This document shows, piece after piece, positions 1 to 8,739 of a stretch of 33,369 nt of DNA. Numbering within the stretch: position 1 is the stretch's first letter; every line of letters begins with the position of its first letter. The notes beneath the pieces are model-generated. The model made no database searches. It saw only the letters and a program-made list of their open reading frames with translations, and was not told the DNA's origin. The stretch comes from Phycisphaerae bacterium (GTDB taxonomy: Bacteria; Planctomycetota; Phycisphaerae; UBA1845; Fen-1342). Both the position numbers and the translations under genes were made by a program. The stretch covers positions 1 to 33,369 of the forward strand of contig JAUIEC010000027.1 of NCBI GenBank assembly GCA_030428945.1. Reading direction: 5' to 3'.

Positions 1-220
1 ACGGCCCGCCCACCTCGCACGCATGAACCTCGTGGTTCGCCACCCACCAGGCATTCTTCTCCCGAACCTGCCCAAGACCACGCGTCTCGGCCGGCATCCC
101 CTCATCGCCGAAGGGCTCGACACTGACGATCTCTTCCCCGTACAGACCGTCAATCGCCTCCGAAAACGCCCCCCGACGGCAACACTCCAGCAACCGACCC
201 GCCACCTCTTCCGTCGTCAT
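1..220 (-). CDS. SnoaL-like / NTF2-fold protein (partial, 3' end outside window)
   Basis: Reading down from an ATG at 220 gives 73 residues with no stop before the window edge. The protein starts MTTEEVAGRLLECCRRG, followed by AIDGLYGEEIVSVEPFGDEG and a Trp-Trp-x-x-Asn-His-Glu-Val-His segment. This pattern is typical of SnoaL-like small proteins of the NTF2 fold, which are about 120-150 residues long, so roughly half is present. A good ribosome binding site (GGAAGGAG, 7 bases before ATG) fixes the start, and a sigma-70-like promoter lies about 45-75 bp upstream. The family includes cyclases, isomerases and proteins of unknown role, so no reaction is assigned. The gene is transcribed divergently from the reductoisomerase gene. 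Confidence 0.75.
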   Translation of the reverse strand, partial: MTTEEVAGRLLECCRRGAFSEAIDGLYGEEIVSVEPFGDEGMPAETRGLGQVREKNAWWVANHEVHACEVGGP

Positions 221-533
221 TCCGAGACTCCTTCCCCCGATCCGGCCCCTGACTCGCATTGCCGCATGTTAGGGTTTTGTTCGCTTCTTGTCCAGGGAAA
301 ACCGCGAATGTTCCCACCCGGTCGCGCCGCCGGACACCCTGGTCGTTGGCCCCCGCCAGGCGTCCGGCCGCGCGCGACCGAATCCACGTGGCCGGTTCCG
401 GAACGGGCGGACTGACGACTTTGCGCCCCGCCGGCTTCACGTGCACCACTACAAACGCTTCACCACCGCGAGTCTTAACGCCCCCGCCGGCACCGACCTG
501 AGCCGATCCCGCCGATCCGCTAGACTCCCACAC
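221..533. other. Divergent intergenic region, no gene
   Basis: This 313-bp stretch separates the divergent SnoaL-like and reductoisomerase genes. Open frames cross it, but they only extend the reductoisomerase frame upstream or shadow other frames, and their translations are Pro/Arg-rich without recognisable domains. It holds the SnoaL-like promoter (266-294) and, at the right end, a TAGACT hexamer (521-526) only 7 bp before the reductoisomerase ATG. That spacing would give a nearly leaderless message. No tRNA, repeat array or strong hairpin was seen. Confidence 0.5.
266..294 (-). promoter_or_regulatory. Sigma-70-type promoter for the SnoaL-like gene
   Basis: On the minus strand, TGGACA (-35, 5 of 6 to consensus) is followed by a 17-bp spacer and TAACAT (-10, 4 of 6). 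The predicted start of transcription is near 259, giving a leader of about 39 nt that contains the ribosome binding site of the gene starting at 220. Assigned by consensus only. Confidence 0.5.
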
Positions 534-1550
534 ATGCCAACACCCGTCACCAACATCCCCGTCCAGCAGGCCAGCCTTGATCCGCTCCGCGGCCGAACCG
601 TCGCCGTCCTCGGCTACGGCGCCCAGGGACACGCGCACGCCCAGAACCTGCGCGACTCCGGCCTGAACGTCATCGTCGCCCAACGCGCCGGCAGCCCCCG
701 CCACGATCAGGCCGTCGCCGACGGCTTCAGCCCGATCGATCTGCCCCAGGCCGTCCGCGCCGCCGACCTGCTCATCTGGGCCCTTCCCGATGACGCCGCC
801 GCCGAGATCTACCCGACCGCCATCCAGCCCCATCTCCGCCCCGGCCAGACCCTCGGCTTCATCCACGGCTTCGTCATTCACTACCAGCAGATCACGCCGC
901 CACCCGACTGCGACGTCATCCTCGTCGCGCCCAAAGCCCAGGGCCGTGGTGTCCGCCGCGAGTTCCTCGCCGGACGCGGCGTCCTCTCGCTGATCGCCGT
1001 CGCCCGCGACCACACCGGCCACGCCCGCCCCACCGCCCTCGCCTGGGCCGCCGGCATCGGGTCGCACCGCGCCGGCCTGCTCGAAACCACCTTCGCCGAC
1101 GAGACCGAAGCCGATCTGTTCGGCGAGCAGGCCGTCCTCTGCGGCGGACTCTCCGCCCTGATCCACGCCGGGTTCGAAACCCTCGTCGAGGCCGGCTATC
1201 CGCCCGAACTGGCCTACTTCGAGTGCTGCCACGAAGTGAAACTGCTGGCCGACCTGATCTACGAAGTCGGCATCAGCGCCACCCGCGACCGCATTTCCAC
1301 CACCGCCCGCTACGGCGACCTGACCCGCGGCCGCCGCGTCATCGACGCCGACACCCGGGACCGCATGAGGCAGATCCTCGCCGAAATCCGCTCCGGAGCC
1401 TTCGCCGAGGAATTCCTTCGCGACCGCGCCGCCGGGAGCCCCCGCATGCAGGCTCGCCAGGCCGAAGACCGCGCACACGAAATCGAACAGATCGGCCAAC
1501 GCCTCCGCGACCTGATGTGGAACCAGACGGGCACGCAAGTCAGCAAGTGA
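534..1550 (+). CDS. ilvC: Ketol-acid reductoisomerase, divergent class I
   Basis: In the canonical family this NADPH-dependent enzyme converts acetolactate or acetohydroxybutyrate to dihydroxy acids in branched-chain amino acid synthesis. The 338-residue product has the short class I length. Visible features are the nucleotide-binding loop GYGAQGHAHAQNL (27-39), HGF at 111-113, Lys134 in VAPK, metal ligands Asp194 and Glu198 in TEADLFGEQ, Glu230 and Glu234 in YFECCHE, and Ser255 in ISTTARYGD. Odd points: the usual PKGPGH loop reads PKAQGR, the usual HGFNIHF reads HGFVIHY, and the last residues (TQVSK) are encoded by two octamer repeats that also supply the stop codon. The ATG at 534 was chosen because family homology begins soon after; no ribosome binding site is visible. 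No other ilv gene lies nearby, so it could be a paralogue with a shifted substrate. Confidence 0.88.
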   Translation: MPTPVTNIPVQQASLDPLRGRTVAVLGYGAQGHAHAQNLRDSGLNVIVAQRAGSPRHDQAVADGFSPIDLPQAVRAADLLIWALPDDAAAEIYPTAIQPHLRPGQTLGFIHGFVIHYQQITPPPDCDVILVAPKAQGRGVRREFLAGRGVLSLIAVARDHTGHARPTALAWAAGIGSHRAGLLETTFADETEADLFGEQAVLCGGLSALIHAGFETLVEAGYPPELAYFECCHEVKLLADLIYEVGISATRDRISTTARYGDLTRGRRVIDADTRDRMRQILAEIRSGAFAEEFLRDRAAGSPRMQARQAEDRAHEIEQIGQRLRDLMWNQTGTQVSK

Positions 1551-1640
1551 ACGAGCAAGCCAGCGAGGAGAACACCGGACCTCGCACCGGACCCTGCTCC
1601 CGTGCCGGCTTGCTTTCCCGCTGACTTCGCTGACCTGCTC
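1535..1640. repeat. GCAAGTNA octamer repeats over the ilvC stop, with inverted copy
   Basis: GCAAGTCA (1535-1542) and GCAAGTGA (1543-1550) are perfect tandem octamers, and the second contains the TGA stop codon of the reductoisomerase. They run into a related block (ACGAGCAAGCCAGCGAGG). At about 1608-1640 an inverted, degenerate copy follows (cttgctttcccgctgactt and gctgacctgctc), so the transcript could fold back on itself and perhaps act as a terminator, although no T-tract follows. Confidence 0.65.
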
Positions 1641-1730
1641 CCCGCCCTTCCACGGAACCCGGATCTTTCTAACCGACTCCCCGGCCCGCCTGCCGCTATC
1701 TTGAGCGCATCAATTCCAAGGAGACCCGCG

Positions 1731-3053
1731 ATGACCCGCGTTGCCACCACCCTGCTCAGCCTGGCCGTTCTGCTTCCCGCGGCCGCCGCGCTCGCACTTG
1801 ACGAACAAGCCGTCGAGCGGGCACGCACCCTCGCCAGCCAGGTCTTCGAAACCCGCCAGTTCGCGGAAGTCGCGGCCGCGGGTGATGAGAAAATGCAGCA
1901 GGTCTTCCCGACCCGCGGCGTCGCCGCCCTGCACGCCCAGATCGTCGCCCAACTCGGCGCCTTCGAGGAGATCGTCGACGCCACGCCACGCTCGATCGAG
2001 AACATGACTTCCGTGACCGTCGACATGCGGTTCGAGCGCGGCACGCTCAAGCTGCGCCTGGTCATCAACGAACGACAGGAACTGGCCGGACTGTGGATCG
2101 ACGGGCTCGAGCAGGCCGACGACTGGGCCGCCCCCGACTACGTCGATCCCGACACGTTCCGCGAAGTCGAACTCGAGATCGCCCCCGGCGACCAGCCTCT
2201 CGGAGCAACCCTCGCCCTGCCCCGGCATGACGGACCGCACCCCGCCATCGTCCTCGTCCACGGATCCGGAGCCCACGACCGCGACGAGACCCTCGGCCCC
2301 AACAAGGTCTTCCGCGACCTCGCCCAGGGCCTCGCCTCCCGGGGCATCGCCGCCCTCCGCTACGAGAAACGCACCAAGGCCTACCCCAAGGCCCGCCCCA
2401 ACGAAGAGATCACCCTCGAATACGAGACCATCGACGACGCCGTCGCCGCCGTCAGCGCCCTCCGCGCCCGCGACGACATCGACCACGAACGCATCTTCGT
2501 GCTCGGGCACAGCCTCGGCGGCCTCGCCGCACCGTTCATCGCCCAGCGCGATCCGAAACCGGCCGGGATCATCCTGATGGCCGGACCGGCCCGGACCATC
2601 GACCAGCTCGTCACCGACCAGCTTCGCTACCTCCGCCGCGCCCAGCAGAACCAGCTCTCCGCCGAGGACCGCGACGAATACGCCCGCATGCTGGCCGACA
2701 TCGAGCAGCTCACCGCCGGCAAGCTGCCCGAGAACAAGATCCTCGGCGTACCCGCCATCTACTGGCAGCGTCTGATGGCCTTCAACGCCGCCGACGCAGC
2801 CGAAACGCTGACCTGCCCGATCCTGATCATCCACGGCCGCCGCGACTACCAGGTCTCGATGCGCGATTACGCCATCTGGAAGGAGCGCCTCGAGCCCCGC
2901 GAAAACGTCACCCTCAACCTGTATCGCGACCTCAACCACCTGATGATGCCCGGCACCGGCCCCTCCCTGCCCGCCGAATACCAGCGCGCCGGCCACGTCT
3001 CCGAAGAGGTGATCCGCGATATTGCCATCTGGATCGGGAAGCAGCGGGCGTGA
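1731..3053 (+). CDS. Secreted alpha/beta hydrolase with N-terminal DUF3887-like domain
   Basis: 440 residues. A signal peptide (about 1-22, ending AAALA-LDEQ) points to export. Residues 25-125 resemble DUF3887, a small domain often fused to hydrolases. From about 150 there is an alpha/beta hydrolase of the dienelactone-hydrolase/peptidase S9 type: oxyanion segment VHGSGAHDRDE (167-177), nucleophile elbow GHSLGG with Ser251, probable acid Asp372 in HGRRD, and catalytic His393 in LNHLMMPG. All three catalytic residues are present, so it is probably an active esterase or peptidase; the substrate cannot be read from sequence. The ATG at 1731 has AAGGAG 7 bases upstream. An open extension upstream to 1602 is rejected because it would hide the signal peptide. 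A run of ten C follows 6 bases after the stop. Confidence 0.85.
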   Translation: MTRVATTLLSLAVLLPAAAALALDEQAVERARTLASQVFETRQFAEVAAAGDEKMQQVFPTRGVAALHAQIVAQLGAFEEIVDATPRSIENMTSVTVDMRFERGTLKLRLVINERQELAGLWIDGLEQADDWAAPDYVDPDTFREVELEIAPGDQPLGATLALPRHDGPHPAIVLVHGSGAHDRDETLGPNKVFRDLAQGLASRGIAALRYEKRTKAYPKARPNEEITLEYETIDDAVAAVSALRARDDIDHERIFVLGHSLGGLAAPFIAQRDPKPAGIILMAGPARTIDQLVTDQLRYLRRAQQNQLSAEDRDEYARMLADIEQLTAGKLPENKILGVPAIYWQRLMAFNAADAAETLTCPILIIHGRRDYQVSMRDYAIWKERLEPRENVTLNLYRDLNHLMMPGTGPSLPAEYQRAGHVSEEVIRDIAIWIGKQRA

Positions 3054-3117
3054 GTCCGGCCCCCCCCCCGGATCGGTCGGGCTGATAATGTGTCCCCGGA
3101 GACTCCCCGCGGGAACT

Positions 3118-3148
3118 CCGTAAGCGTATTGTTTCCATATCGTTACGG
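3118..3148. promoter_or_regulatory. AT-rich interrupted palindrome upstream of the SirB1-like gene
   Basis: CCGTAA (3118-3123) and TTACGG (3143-3148) form inverted half-sites, and the inner GTAT/ATAT bases extend the symmetry; about 10 of 12 positions pair around a TGTTTCC centre. The block is conspicuously AT-rich in this GC-rich window and has no T-tract, so an operator is more likely than a terminator. It lies about 100 bp before the SirB1-like start. Confidence 0.35.
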
Positions 3149-3250
3149 CAGGGACCGCCCCGAAAACAAATCGACCCGGCTGGCCAAACCGCGTCTAAGT
3201 GGCCTAGCATCAGGCAGTTGGGTCAATTTCCGCGAGCAGAGCACAGAGCG

Positions 3251-4069
3251 ATGCGCCCTCTCTTCGACACCCTCATGGAGCTCAAGCCCGCCGACATCCG
3301 GCTGGATTGCGCGGCGTTGCAGCTTGCCCGGGATGTCTACCCGCACATCGAGATCGCCCGCTACACCGGCATGCTCGACCAGCTCGCCGAACGCGTCGCC
3401 GACCTCCGCCCCGGCCTGTCGTCCAGCCTCCGCTACGAGGCCATGCGCGAGGTCCTGGTGGATGACTTCGGCCTGACCGGCAACACCGACGATTATTACG
3501 ACCCCGAGAACAGCTTCCTGAACCGCGTCCTCGATCGCCGCCGCGGCGTCCCGATCACCGTCTCGCTCGTCTGGATGGAGGTCGGACGCCGGCTCAAATG
3601 GCCGGTCCAGGGGGCGGCCTATCCCGGACACTTCCTGGTCCGGTTTGACGATCCCGAGCGGTTCATCGTCGTCGACCCGTTCCGCAACGGGCAGACCCTG
3701 ACCGAGGAAGACTGCCAGGGCCTGCTCGACCACTGCTTCGACGGCAAGATCCAGTTCCGCCCCAGCTTTCTCGAAGCCGTCGGCACCCGCACGATCCTCG
3801 CCCGGATCCTCAACAACCTGCGGGCCGTCTTCGCCGCCAACCAGTCCTGGGGCCGGCTCGAATGGACCCTGCAGCGCCTGGCCGCCCTGGAGCCGCACTC
3901 GGCCCGCCACGTCCAGGAAATCGCGGCCCTCCGTTACCGCCGCGGCGACGTCCGGGCCGCCTACGCCCACCTGCAGGCCTACGTCTCGGCCTGCCCGGCC
4001 AACATCGACACCCGCAAAGTGGTCGAACGCATGACCCGCCTGGAAGCCGACGTCGCGGCACTCAACTGA
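3251..4069 (+). CDS. SirB1 / transglutaminase-like family protein
   Basis: 272 residues. The N-terminal half carries family hallmarks: NSFLNRVLDRRRGVPITVSLVW (88-109, with the RRxGxPI core), AAYPGHFLVRF (122-132) and a following VVDPFRNG segment. The C-terminal part (about 183-260) is helical and repeat-like (LNNLRAVFAANQSWGRLEWTL), as in the tetratricopeptide-like tail of SirB1 proteins. The usual catalytic Cys of transglutaminase-fold enzymes is not evident, so it may be non-enzymatic. The molecular function of SirB1 proteins is not settled, and none is assigned. ATG 3251 is preferred over an in-frame TTG at 3218 because family similarity starts at MRPLFDTLMELK; no clear ribosome binding site was seen. 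Confidence 0.8.
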   Translation: MRPLFDTLMELKPADIRLDCAALQLARDVYPHIEIARYTGMLDQLAERVADLRPGLSSSLRYEAMREVLVDDFGLTGNTDDYYDPENSFLNRVLDRRRGVPITVSLVWMEVGRRLKWPVQGAAYPGHFLVRFDDPERFIVVDPFRNGQTLTEEDCQGLLDHCFDGKIQFRPSFLEAVGTRTILARILNNLRAVFAANQSWGRLEWTLQRLAALEPHSARHVQEIAALRYRRGDVRAAYAHLQAYVSACPANIDTRKVVERMTRLEADVAALN

Positions 4070-4208
4070 TCGGTGAGAAGGCAGGCGTGAACGGGTGAAA
4101 CGGCATTCACCCCGTGAAATCACCCCAGGTGGCCTCGCGGCCCAGGCCCGCGGCCCTCAGCCCGCCGCGTAAAACGGTCGATAACACCCATAGCCATCGA
4201 CGCTTACG

Positions 4209-4239
4209 CGAAAGCAGCCGGCATCCGGCGCGTTTTTCG
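4209..4239 (+). terminator. Possible intrinsic terminator after the SirB1-like gene
   Basis: GCCGG (4217-4221), loop CAT and CCGGC (4225-4229) form a short stem. Outer CGAAA and TTTCG (4209-4213, 4235-4239) can also pair, and a run of five T lies at 4233-4237. The stem is short and sits about 140 bp after the stop at 4069. A second hairpin at 4093-4112 (GGGTGAA / TTCACCC) has no T-run. Confidence 0.35.
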
Positions 4240-4338
4240 TCCGAACGGGGGACGCCCTTGCCAAAGGCGGTACACTTACTGATGGACGGGGGGGCTCGCG
4301 AGCCCGTGTCGAGCGACGCACAACCGAGGAGACGGACC

Positions 4339-5067
4339 ATGCAACGTGGTATCATTGTGGGCCTGCTGATCACCCTGCTGTGCGCCCCCGCCTTCGCGCA
4401 GACCAGCACGCTGCGACTGCTCAACGACCGCATCCCGGAGGTCTCCTTCCAGGAAGTACCCTTTGACCAGGTCATGGACTGGGTCACCGACTACACCGGC
4501 GCCAACGTCGTCGTCCGCTGGCAGTCGCTCGAACTGCTCGGCATCGAACGCGACAAGCCGATCACCATTCGGGTCCGCAACCTGCGCCTTTCGCAGGTTC
4601 TCTGGATGATCATGAACGAAGCCGGCGGAACCGACGTCAAACTCGCCTATCGCGCCTCCGGCAACCTGCTGGTCCTCTCCACCGCCGAAGACCTCGGCCA
4701 GGAGATGCTCGTCCGCGTCTACGACGTCGGCGACCTGCTGGTCCGGGTCCCCCGCTTCCGCAACGGACCCCGCATCGACCTGACCCAGCAGTCCGGCGGC
4801 GGTGCCGGCGGCGGCGGACAGAACGTCTTCGGCGGCAGCCAGGGCGGCGGTCAGGACGATGACGACGAACAGGGCCAGCAGCAGGACGGCCAGGTCGATC
4901 CGCAGATGCTCGAACTGCTCGAACTGATCACCCAGACGATCGAACCCGACTCCTGGGCCGACAACGGCGGCCTCGGCACGATTCAGGCCTTTGGAAGACA
5001 GTTGGTCGTGCGGAATAATATCCTGGTCCACCAGATGCTCGGCGGCCCCGTGCAGGACGTCGACTGA
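4339..5067 (+). CDS. Secreted secretin-N-domain-like protein
   Basis: 242 residues. A signal peptide (MQRGIIVGLLITLLCAPAFAQ, cleavage probably after AFA) is followed by a domain like the short N-terminal domain of secretins and TonB receptors: VSFQEVPFDQVMDWVTDYTG, then NVVV, KPITIRVRNLRLSQVLWMI and a closing strand with NLLVLSTAEDL. Then come a Gly/Gln/Asp-rich low-complexity linker (about 148-180) and a final segment (LELITQTIEPDSW...GTIQAFGRQLVV) of the type that ends many planctomycete secretin-like proteins. There is no outer-membrane secretin barrel, so it is a domain-only homologue of unknown role. GAGGAG lies 8-10 bases before the ATG, and a strong terminator follows. Confidence 0.75.
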   Translation: MQRGIIVGLLITLLCAPAFAQTSTLRLLNDRIPEVSFQEVPFDQVMDWVTDYTGANVVVRWQSLELLGIERDKPITIRVRNLRLSQVLWMIMNEAGGTDVKLAYRASGNLLVLSTAEDLGQEMLVRVYDVGDLLVRVPRFRNGPRIDLTQQSGGGAGGGGQNVFGGSQGGGQDDDDEQGQQQDGQVDPQMLELLELITQTIEPDSWADNGGLGTIQAFGRQLVVRNNILVHQMLGGPVQDVD

Positions 5068-5091
5068 CGACCCGACGGAGACAGCACCGAC

Positions 5092-5131
5092 GCGGGGCGG
5101 GTTGCTCGGGTGACCCGCCCCGCTTCTTTTT
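5092..5131 (+). terminator. Strong intrinsic terminator
   Basis: A perfect 11-bp GC-rich stem (GCGGGGCGGGT 5092-5102, ACCCGCCCCGC 5113-5123) with a 10-nt loop is followed by TTCTTTTT (5124-5131). It lies 25 bp after the stop of the secretin-N-like gene. It also argues against an upstream GTG start at 5110 for the next gene, which would begin inside the hairpin. Confidence 0.9.
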
Positions 5132-5154
5132 CGCGAGGAACCGACCCGGCTGCC

Positions 5155-5475
5155 ATGGAATCCGCTTTCACGATCTTCATCTGGATCGCCGCCCTCGCGG
5201 CCGCCGCGCTGCTGGCCTGGATTGCGGCGGTGTTCGCCTCGCGGGCCATCAAGCAGAGCATGAGCGCCAAGACGCCGGAACCGTTCACCCTGCAGGATCT
5301 GCGGGAAATGCTCGCCAGCGGGCAGATCACCGAGACCGAGTTCAACACGATGCGGGGCGCGATTCTGGGCAGCTTCGCCCAGTCCCTGGACCCGCCCCCG
5401 AACCAGGACGTCAAACCCGGCGGCACCGACCTGGACGAACTGCTCAAGTGGGAAGAACGCCCCGATTCCGACTGA
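5155..5475 (+). CDS. Small membrane protein with SHOCT-like segment
   Basis: 106 residues. One transmembrane helix (about 5-30, FTIFIWIAALAAAALLAWIAAVFA) is followed by a polar region with FTLQDLREMLASGQITETEFNTMRGAIL (44-71). This has the spacing of short SHOCT-type motifs (L-x-x-L...G-x-I-T/S-x-x-E-F). The tail is acidic (DLDELLKWEERPDSD). SHOCT segments are usually found at protein ends and are thought to mediate interactions; a specific role is not known here. The ATG at 5155 was chosen because the alternative GTG at 5110 lies in the terminator. A GAGGAA sits rather far upstream. It may be co-oriented with clpX (130-bp gap). Confidence 0.65.
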   Translation: MESAFTIFIWIAALAAAALLAWIAAVFASRAIKQSMSAKTPEPFTLQDLREMLASGQITETEFNTMRGAILGSFAQSLDPPPNQDVKPGGTDLDELLKWEERPDSD

Positions 5476-5492
5476 CCCGGCCCCCCGGAAAC

Positions 5493-5513
5493 GCCTCTCT
5501 GCTCGCGAGAGGC
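5493..5513 (+). terminator. Hairpin between the small membrane protein gene and clpX
   Basis: GCCTCTC (5493-5499) and GAGAGGC (5507-5513) form a perfect 7-bp stem with a 7-nt loop, 18 bp after the stop codon. There is no T-run, so it is a weak terminator, an attenuator or an RNA-stability element. A TACAAT hexamer (5526-5531) just downstream could be a -10 box for clpX, but no matching -35 was seen. Confidence 0.35.
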
Positions 5514-5605
5514 CGATTCGGTCGGTACAATCCCTGTGCCCCAGGGGGGCAGGCCGTCGATAGGATTCGCACGGGCAGCACGGATTTCGGGCCGAGGGAG
5601 CAGGC

Positions 5606-6889
<1,284 letters not shown>

Positions 6890-6936
6890 CGCTCTTGGTT
6901 CTCGGCTTTGGGCTTTTGGCTTGCAAACGCAACGCG

Positions 6937-6976
6937 GGCCCAGGCATCTGTTGAGACGCCGGGGCCTGTTTCTTTC
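6937..6976 (+). terminator. clpX terminator
   Basis: A 13-position stem with two mismatches (6937-6949 with 6954-6966) around a GTTG tetraloop is followed by TGTTTCTTT. It starts about 48 bp after the clpX stop. The bases between clpX and the hairpin (GGCTTTGGGCTTTTGGCTT) look like a degenerate 7-8-bp repeat. A further small hairpin (CCGATC / GATCGG, near 6980-7002) could serve the convergent gene. Confidence 0.7.
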
Positions 6977-7069
6977 CTTCACCGATCCCCTGACAGAAGA
7001 TCGGATTGGGCGTGAAGCCGCCGGTGCTGCGGCAGCCCGTGACACACGGCCGCCGTTGCCGGTCGATTC

Positions 7070-8542
7070 TCAGGGACAGACGTTGTCGTAGTTGGCCAGG
7101 ACCATCGCCAGATCGCTGAGATCCACGTCGCCGTCGTTGTCCACATCGCCCGCGCACCGCGTCGCCCAGAACGCCCTGCAATCCGGATCGGGCGGTACAT
7201 CGGACGTGCCGAAATTGGCTAACACGCCTAACAGGTCGAGCAGGCTGATATAGAAATCGCCGTCCACGTCGCCCGGACACAGGCAAGCGTCCATGATCCC
7301 GTCGCCGTCTTCGTCTGCGCTGACGGCGAAGACGTAGGCGGCGCCGGAGTCCGTGTGCACGCGCCCATTGGGGTCGCACGCATCCCGGAATGGGGCGCCG
7401 ACGACGGCGATGTTGCCGTCGATAGCGACGCTGCGGCCGAATTCGTCCTGGTAGCGACTATTGTCAGCGACGAGCTCGGCGAGTTGGATCCACACCCCGT
7501 CAGGTTCTCGCTGATAGACGTATGCTGCGCCGGTGTTCTGCGACCGCGTATCGGCGTTCTCGGCGCCGACGACGGCCAAGTCATGATCCACGGCGACAGA
7601 AACGCCGAAGAAGTACGAGTTTTGCCCGCCCGGAGGGGTCAGCTTTTGAACTTCCACCCATCCCCCGACGCCGTCTCTATCAAACGCGTACACTGCGCCA
7701 GGCGAGACGTCGCCATCGGGAGCACGCAACGCGCCCACCAGAATGGTGTCGCGGGCAACGGCCACGCTCGACCCGAATTGATCGAGAAACCCGTGATCAC
7801 CCGGTACCAGCTTCGCCGTTTCAACCCACGCGTCGTTCGGCTCACGCTCGAACACGTACGCCGAACCCGAAGCGAACTCGAGCGGATCATCCTCCGGTGC
7901 GCCCACCACGATCACATCACCATGGACGGCCACGGACGCACCGAACCCATCTACGGCGCTGCCGTCCGAGGCGAGCAGTCGCGCGACTCGTGTCCACACG
8001 CCGTTCGGATCGGGCTCGAACACGAACGCGGCCCCGGCTCGTGTCCCGTTGGTTTCGTTGTCTGCGGCACCCACGACAACGCGCTGGCCGTAGATCGCCA
8101 GGGATCCGGAGGACGAACGGAAGCCCTGGACGGGACGCAGCTCAGCGATCGGCAGCCAGGCGTCCCCCGAATACTCGTATACCCGCGGGACTCCCAGCGC
8201 ACCGATGACGGCCAGGTTTCCGTCGGCCGCAAGCGGACGTCCGAAGCCCACGACCTGGGGCGGCACGAGCTTGGCCCACTCAAGCCAGGCGGAACCCGCG
8301 CGTCCGAAGACGTATGCCGCGCCGGACATGTCGTACTGATCGTGCCCATGGGCGCCTGCCAGTACAAGCCCATCGGCCACGGCGACGTGTAGCCCGAAAT
8401 GGTCGTCCCTGGCGCTGCCCGCCGGTGTCAGCTTGCCAAGCTGGCACTGCGCGGCGCAGGGCAGCGCCGCGGCCATCGCTACGGCCATCGCTCCGATCGC
8501 CCCGGTACCCCAGGATCTGGCAACCCCATGACTCGACATCAT
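7070..8542 (-). CDS. Secreted FG-GAP seven-blade propeller with dockerin-like C-terminus
   Basis: 490 residues. The start MMSSHGVARSW and the hydrophobic run to PCAAQC form a signal peptide. Seven repeats of about 45-60 residues follow, each with FG-x-S-V-A, a VVGA strand and AYVF, as in FG-GAP/integrin-type beta-propellers. The C-terminal 70 residues carry two EF-hand-like calcium loops (GDVDGDFYISLLDL and GDVDNDGDVDLSDL), the dockerin-like tail common in planctomycete surface proteins. A role in adhesion or the cell surface is inferred; no enzyme motif was seen. The ATG at 8542 (or 8539) was chosen because it directly precedes the signal peptide; the open frame reaches 8635. By eye the GC content is a little lower than in its neighbours. 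Convergent with clpX. Confidence 0.75.
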   Translation of the reverse strand: MMSSHGVARSWGTGAIGAMAVAMAAALPCAAQCQLGKLTPAGSARDDHFGLHVAVADGLVLAGAHGHDQYDMSGAAYVFGRAGSAWLEWAKLVPPQVVGFGRPLAADGNLAVIGALGVPRVYEYSGDAWLPIAELRPVQGFRSSSGSLAIYGQRVVVGAADNETNGTRAGAAFVFEPDPNGVWTRVARLLASDGSAVDGFGASVAVHGDVIVVGAPEDDPLEFASGSAYVFEREPNDAWVETAKLVPGDHGFLDQFGSSVAVARDTILVGALRAPDGDVSPGAVYAFDRDGVGGWVEVQKLTPPGGQNSYFFGVSVAVDHDLAVVGAENADTRSQNTGAAYVYQREPDGVWIQLAELVADNSRYQDEFGRSVAIDGNIAVVGAPFRDACDPNGRVHTDSGAAYVFAVSADEDGDGIMDACLCPGDVDGDFYISLLDLLGVLANFGTSDVPPDPDCRAFWATRCAGDVDNDGDVDLSDLAMVLANYDNVCP

Positions 8543-8615
8543 GGAAGTGTCATCCGGCTCGAAGGTAGTGATGGGACGGATGTGTTGCAGTGTCGCCAGC
8601 ATGATCGAGTAGGCC

Positions 8616-8643
8616 GGTATAAGCCCCCAGTCCATCTACCCAA
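8616..8643 (-). promoter_or_regulatory. Weak promoter candidate for the FG-GAP gene
   Basis: On the minus strand TTGGGT (8643-8638), a 16-bp spacer and TATACC (8621-8616) lie about 75 bp upstream of the ATG at 8542. Only 3 and 4 of 6 positions match the sigma-70 consensus, so this is a low-confidence candidate placed by position. Confidence 0.25.
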
Positions 8644-8676
8644 AGCCTGATCCATGTATGGGGCCGTCGTCAAGCC

Positions 8677-8710
8677 AAAAAAAAGAGCCGCCCCCCGCGG
8701 GGACGACTCT
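8677..8710 (-). terminator. Strong intrinsic terminator of the PEP-CTERM gene
   Basis: On the minus strand a 12-bp stem (8710-8699 with 8695-8684, two G-U pairs) with a 3-nt loop is followed by a run of eight T (8684-8677). It lies 30 bp after the stop codon at 8740 and separates the PEP-CTERM gene from the FG-GAP gene. Confidence 0.9.
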
Positions 8711-8739
8711 CTTTGGATCGCGTTCGGACGTGACCGCCC

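Noticed and set aside
150..1538. Minus-strand open frame of 462 codons opposite ilvC
   Set aside because: Gly/Ala/Val-rich shadow typical of the strand opposite a high-GC gene; the plus-strand product is clearly a reductoisomerase.
3060..3069. Run of ten C as a phase-variable tract
   Set aside because: It starts 6 bp after the stop codon of the hydrolase gene and is not in a promoter spacer that I can recognise, so slippage would have no evident effect.
5110..5154. GTG start at 5110 for the small SHOCT-like membrane protein
   Set aside because: The codon lies in the loop and stem of a strong terminator (5092-5131); the ATG at 5155 gives a normal start just before the membrane helix.
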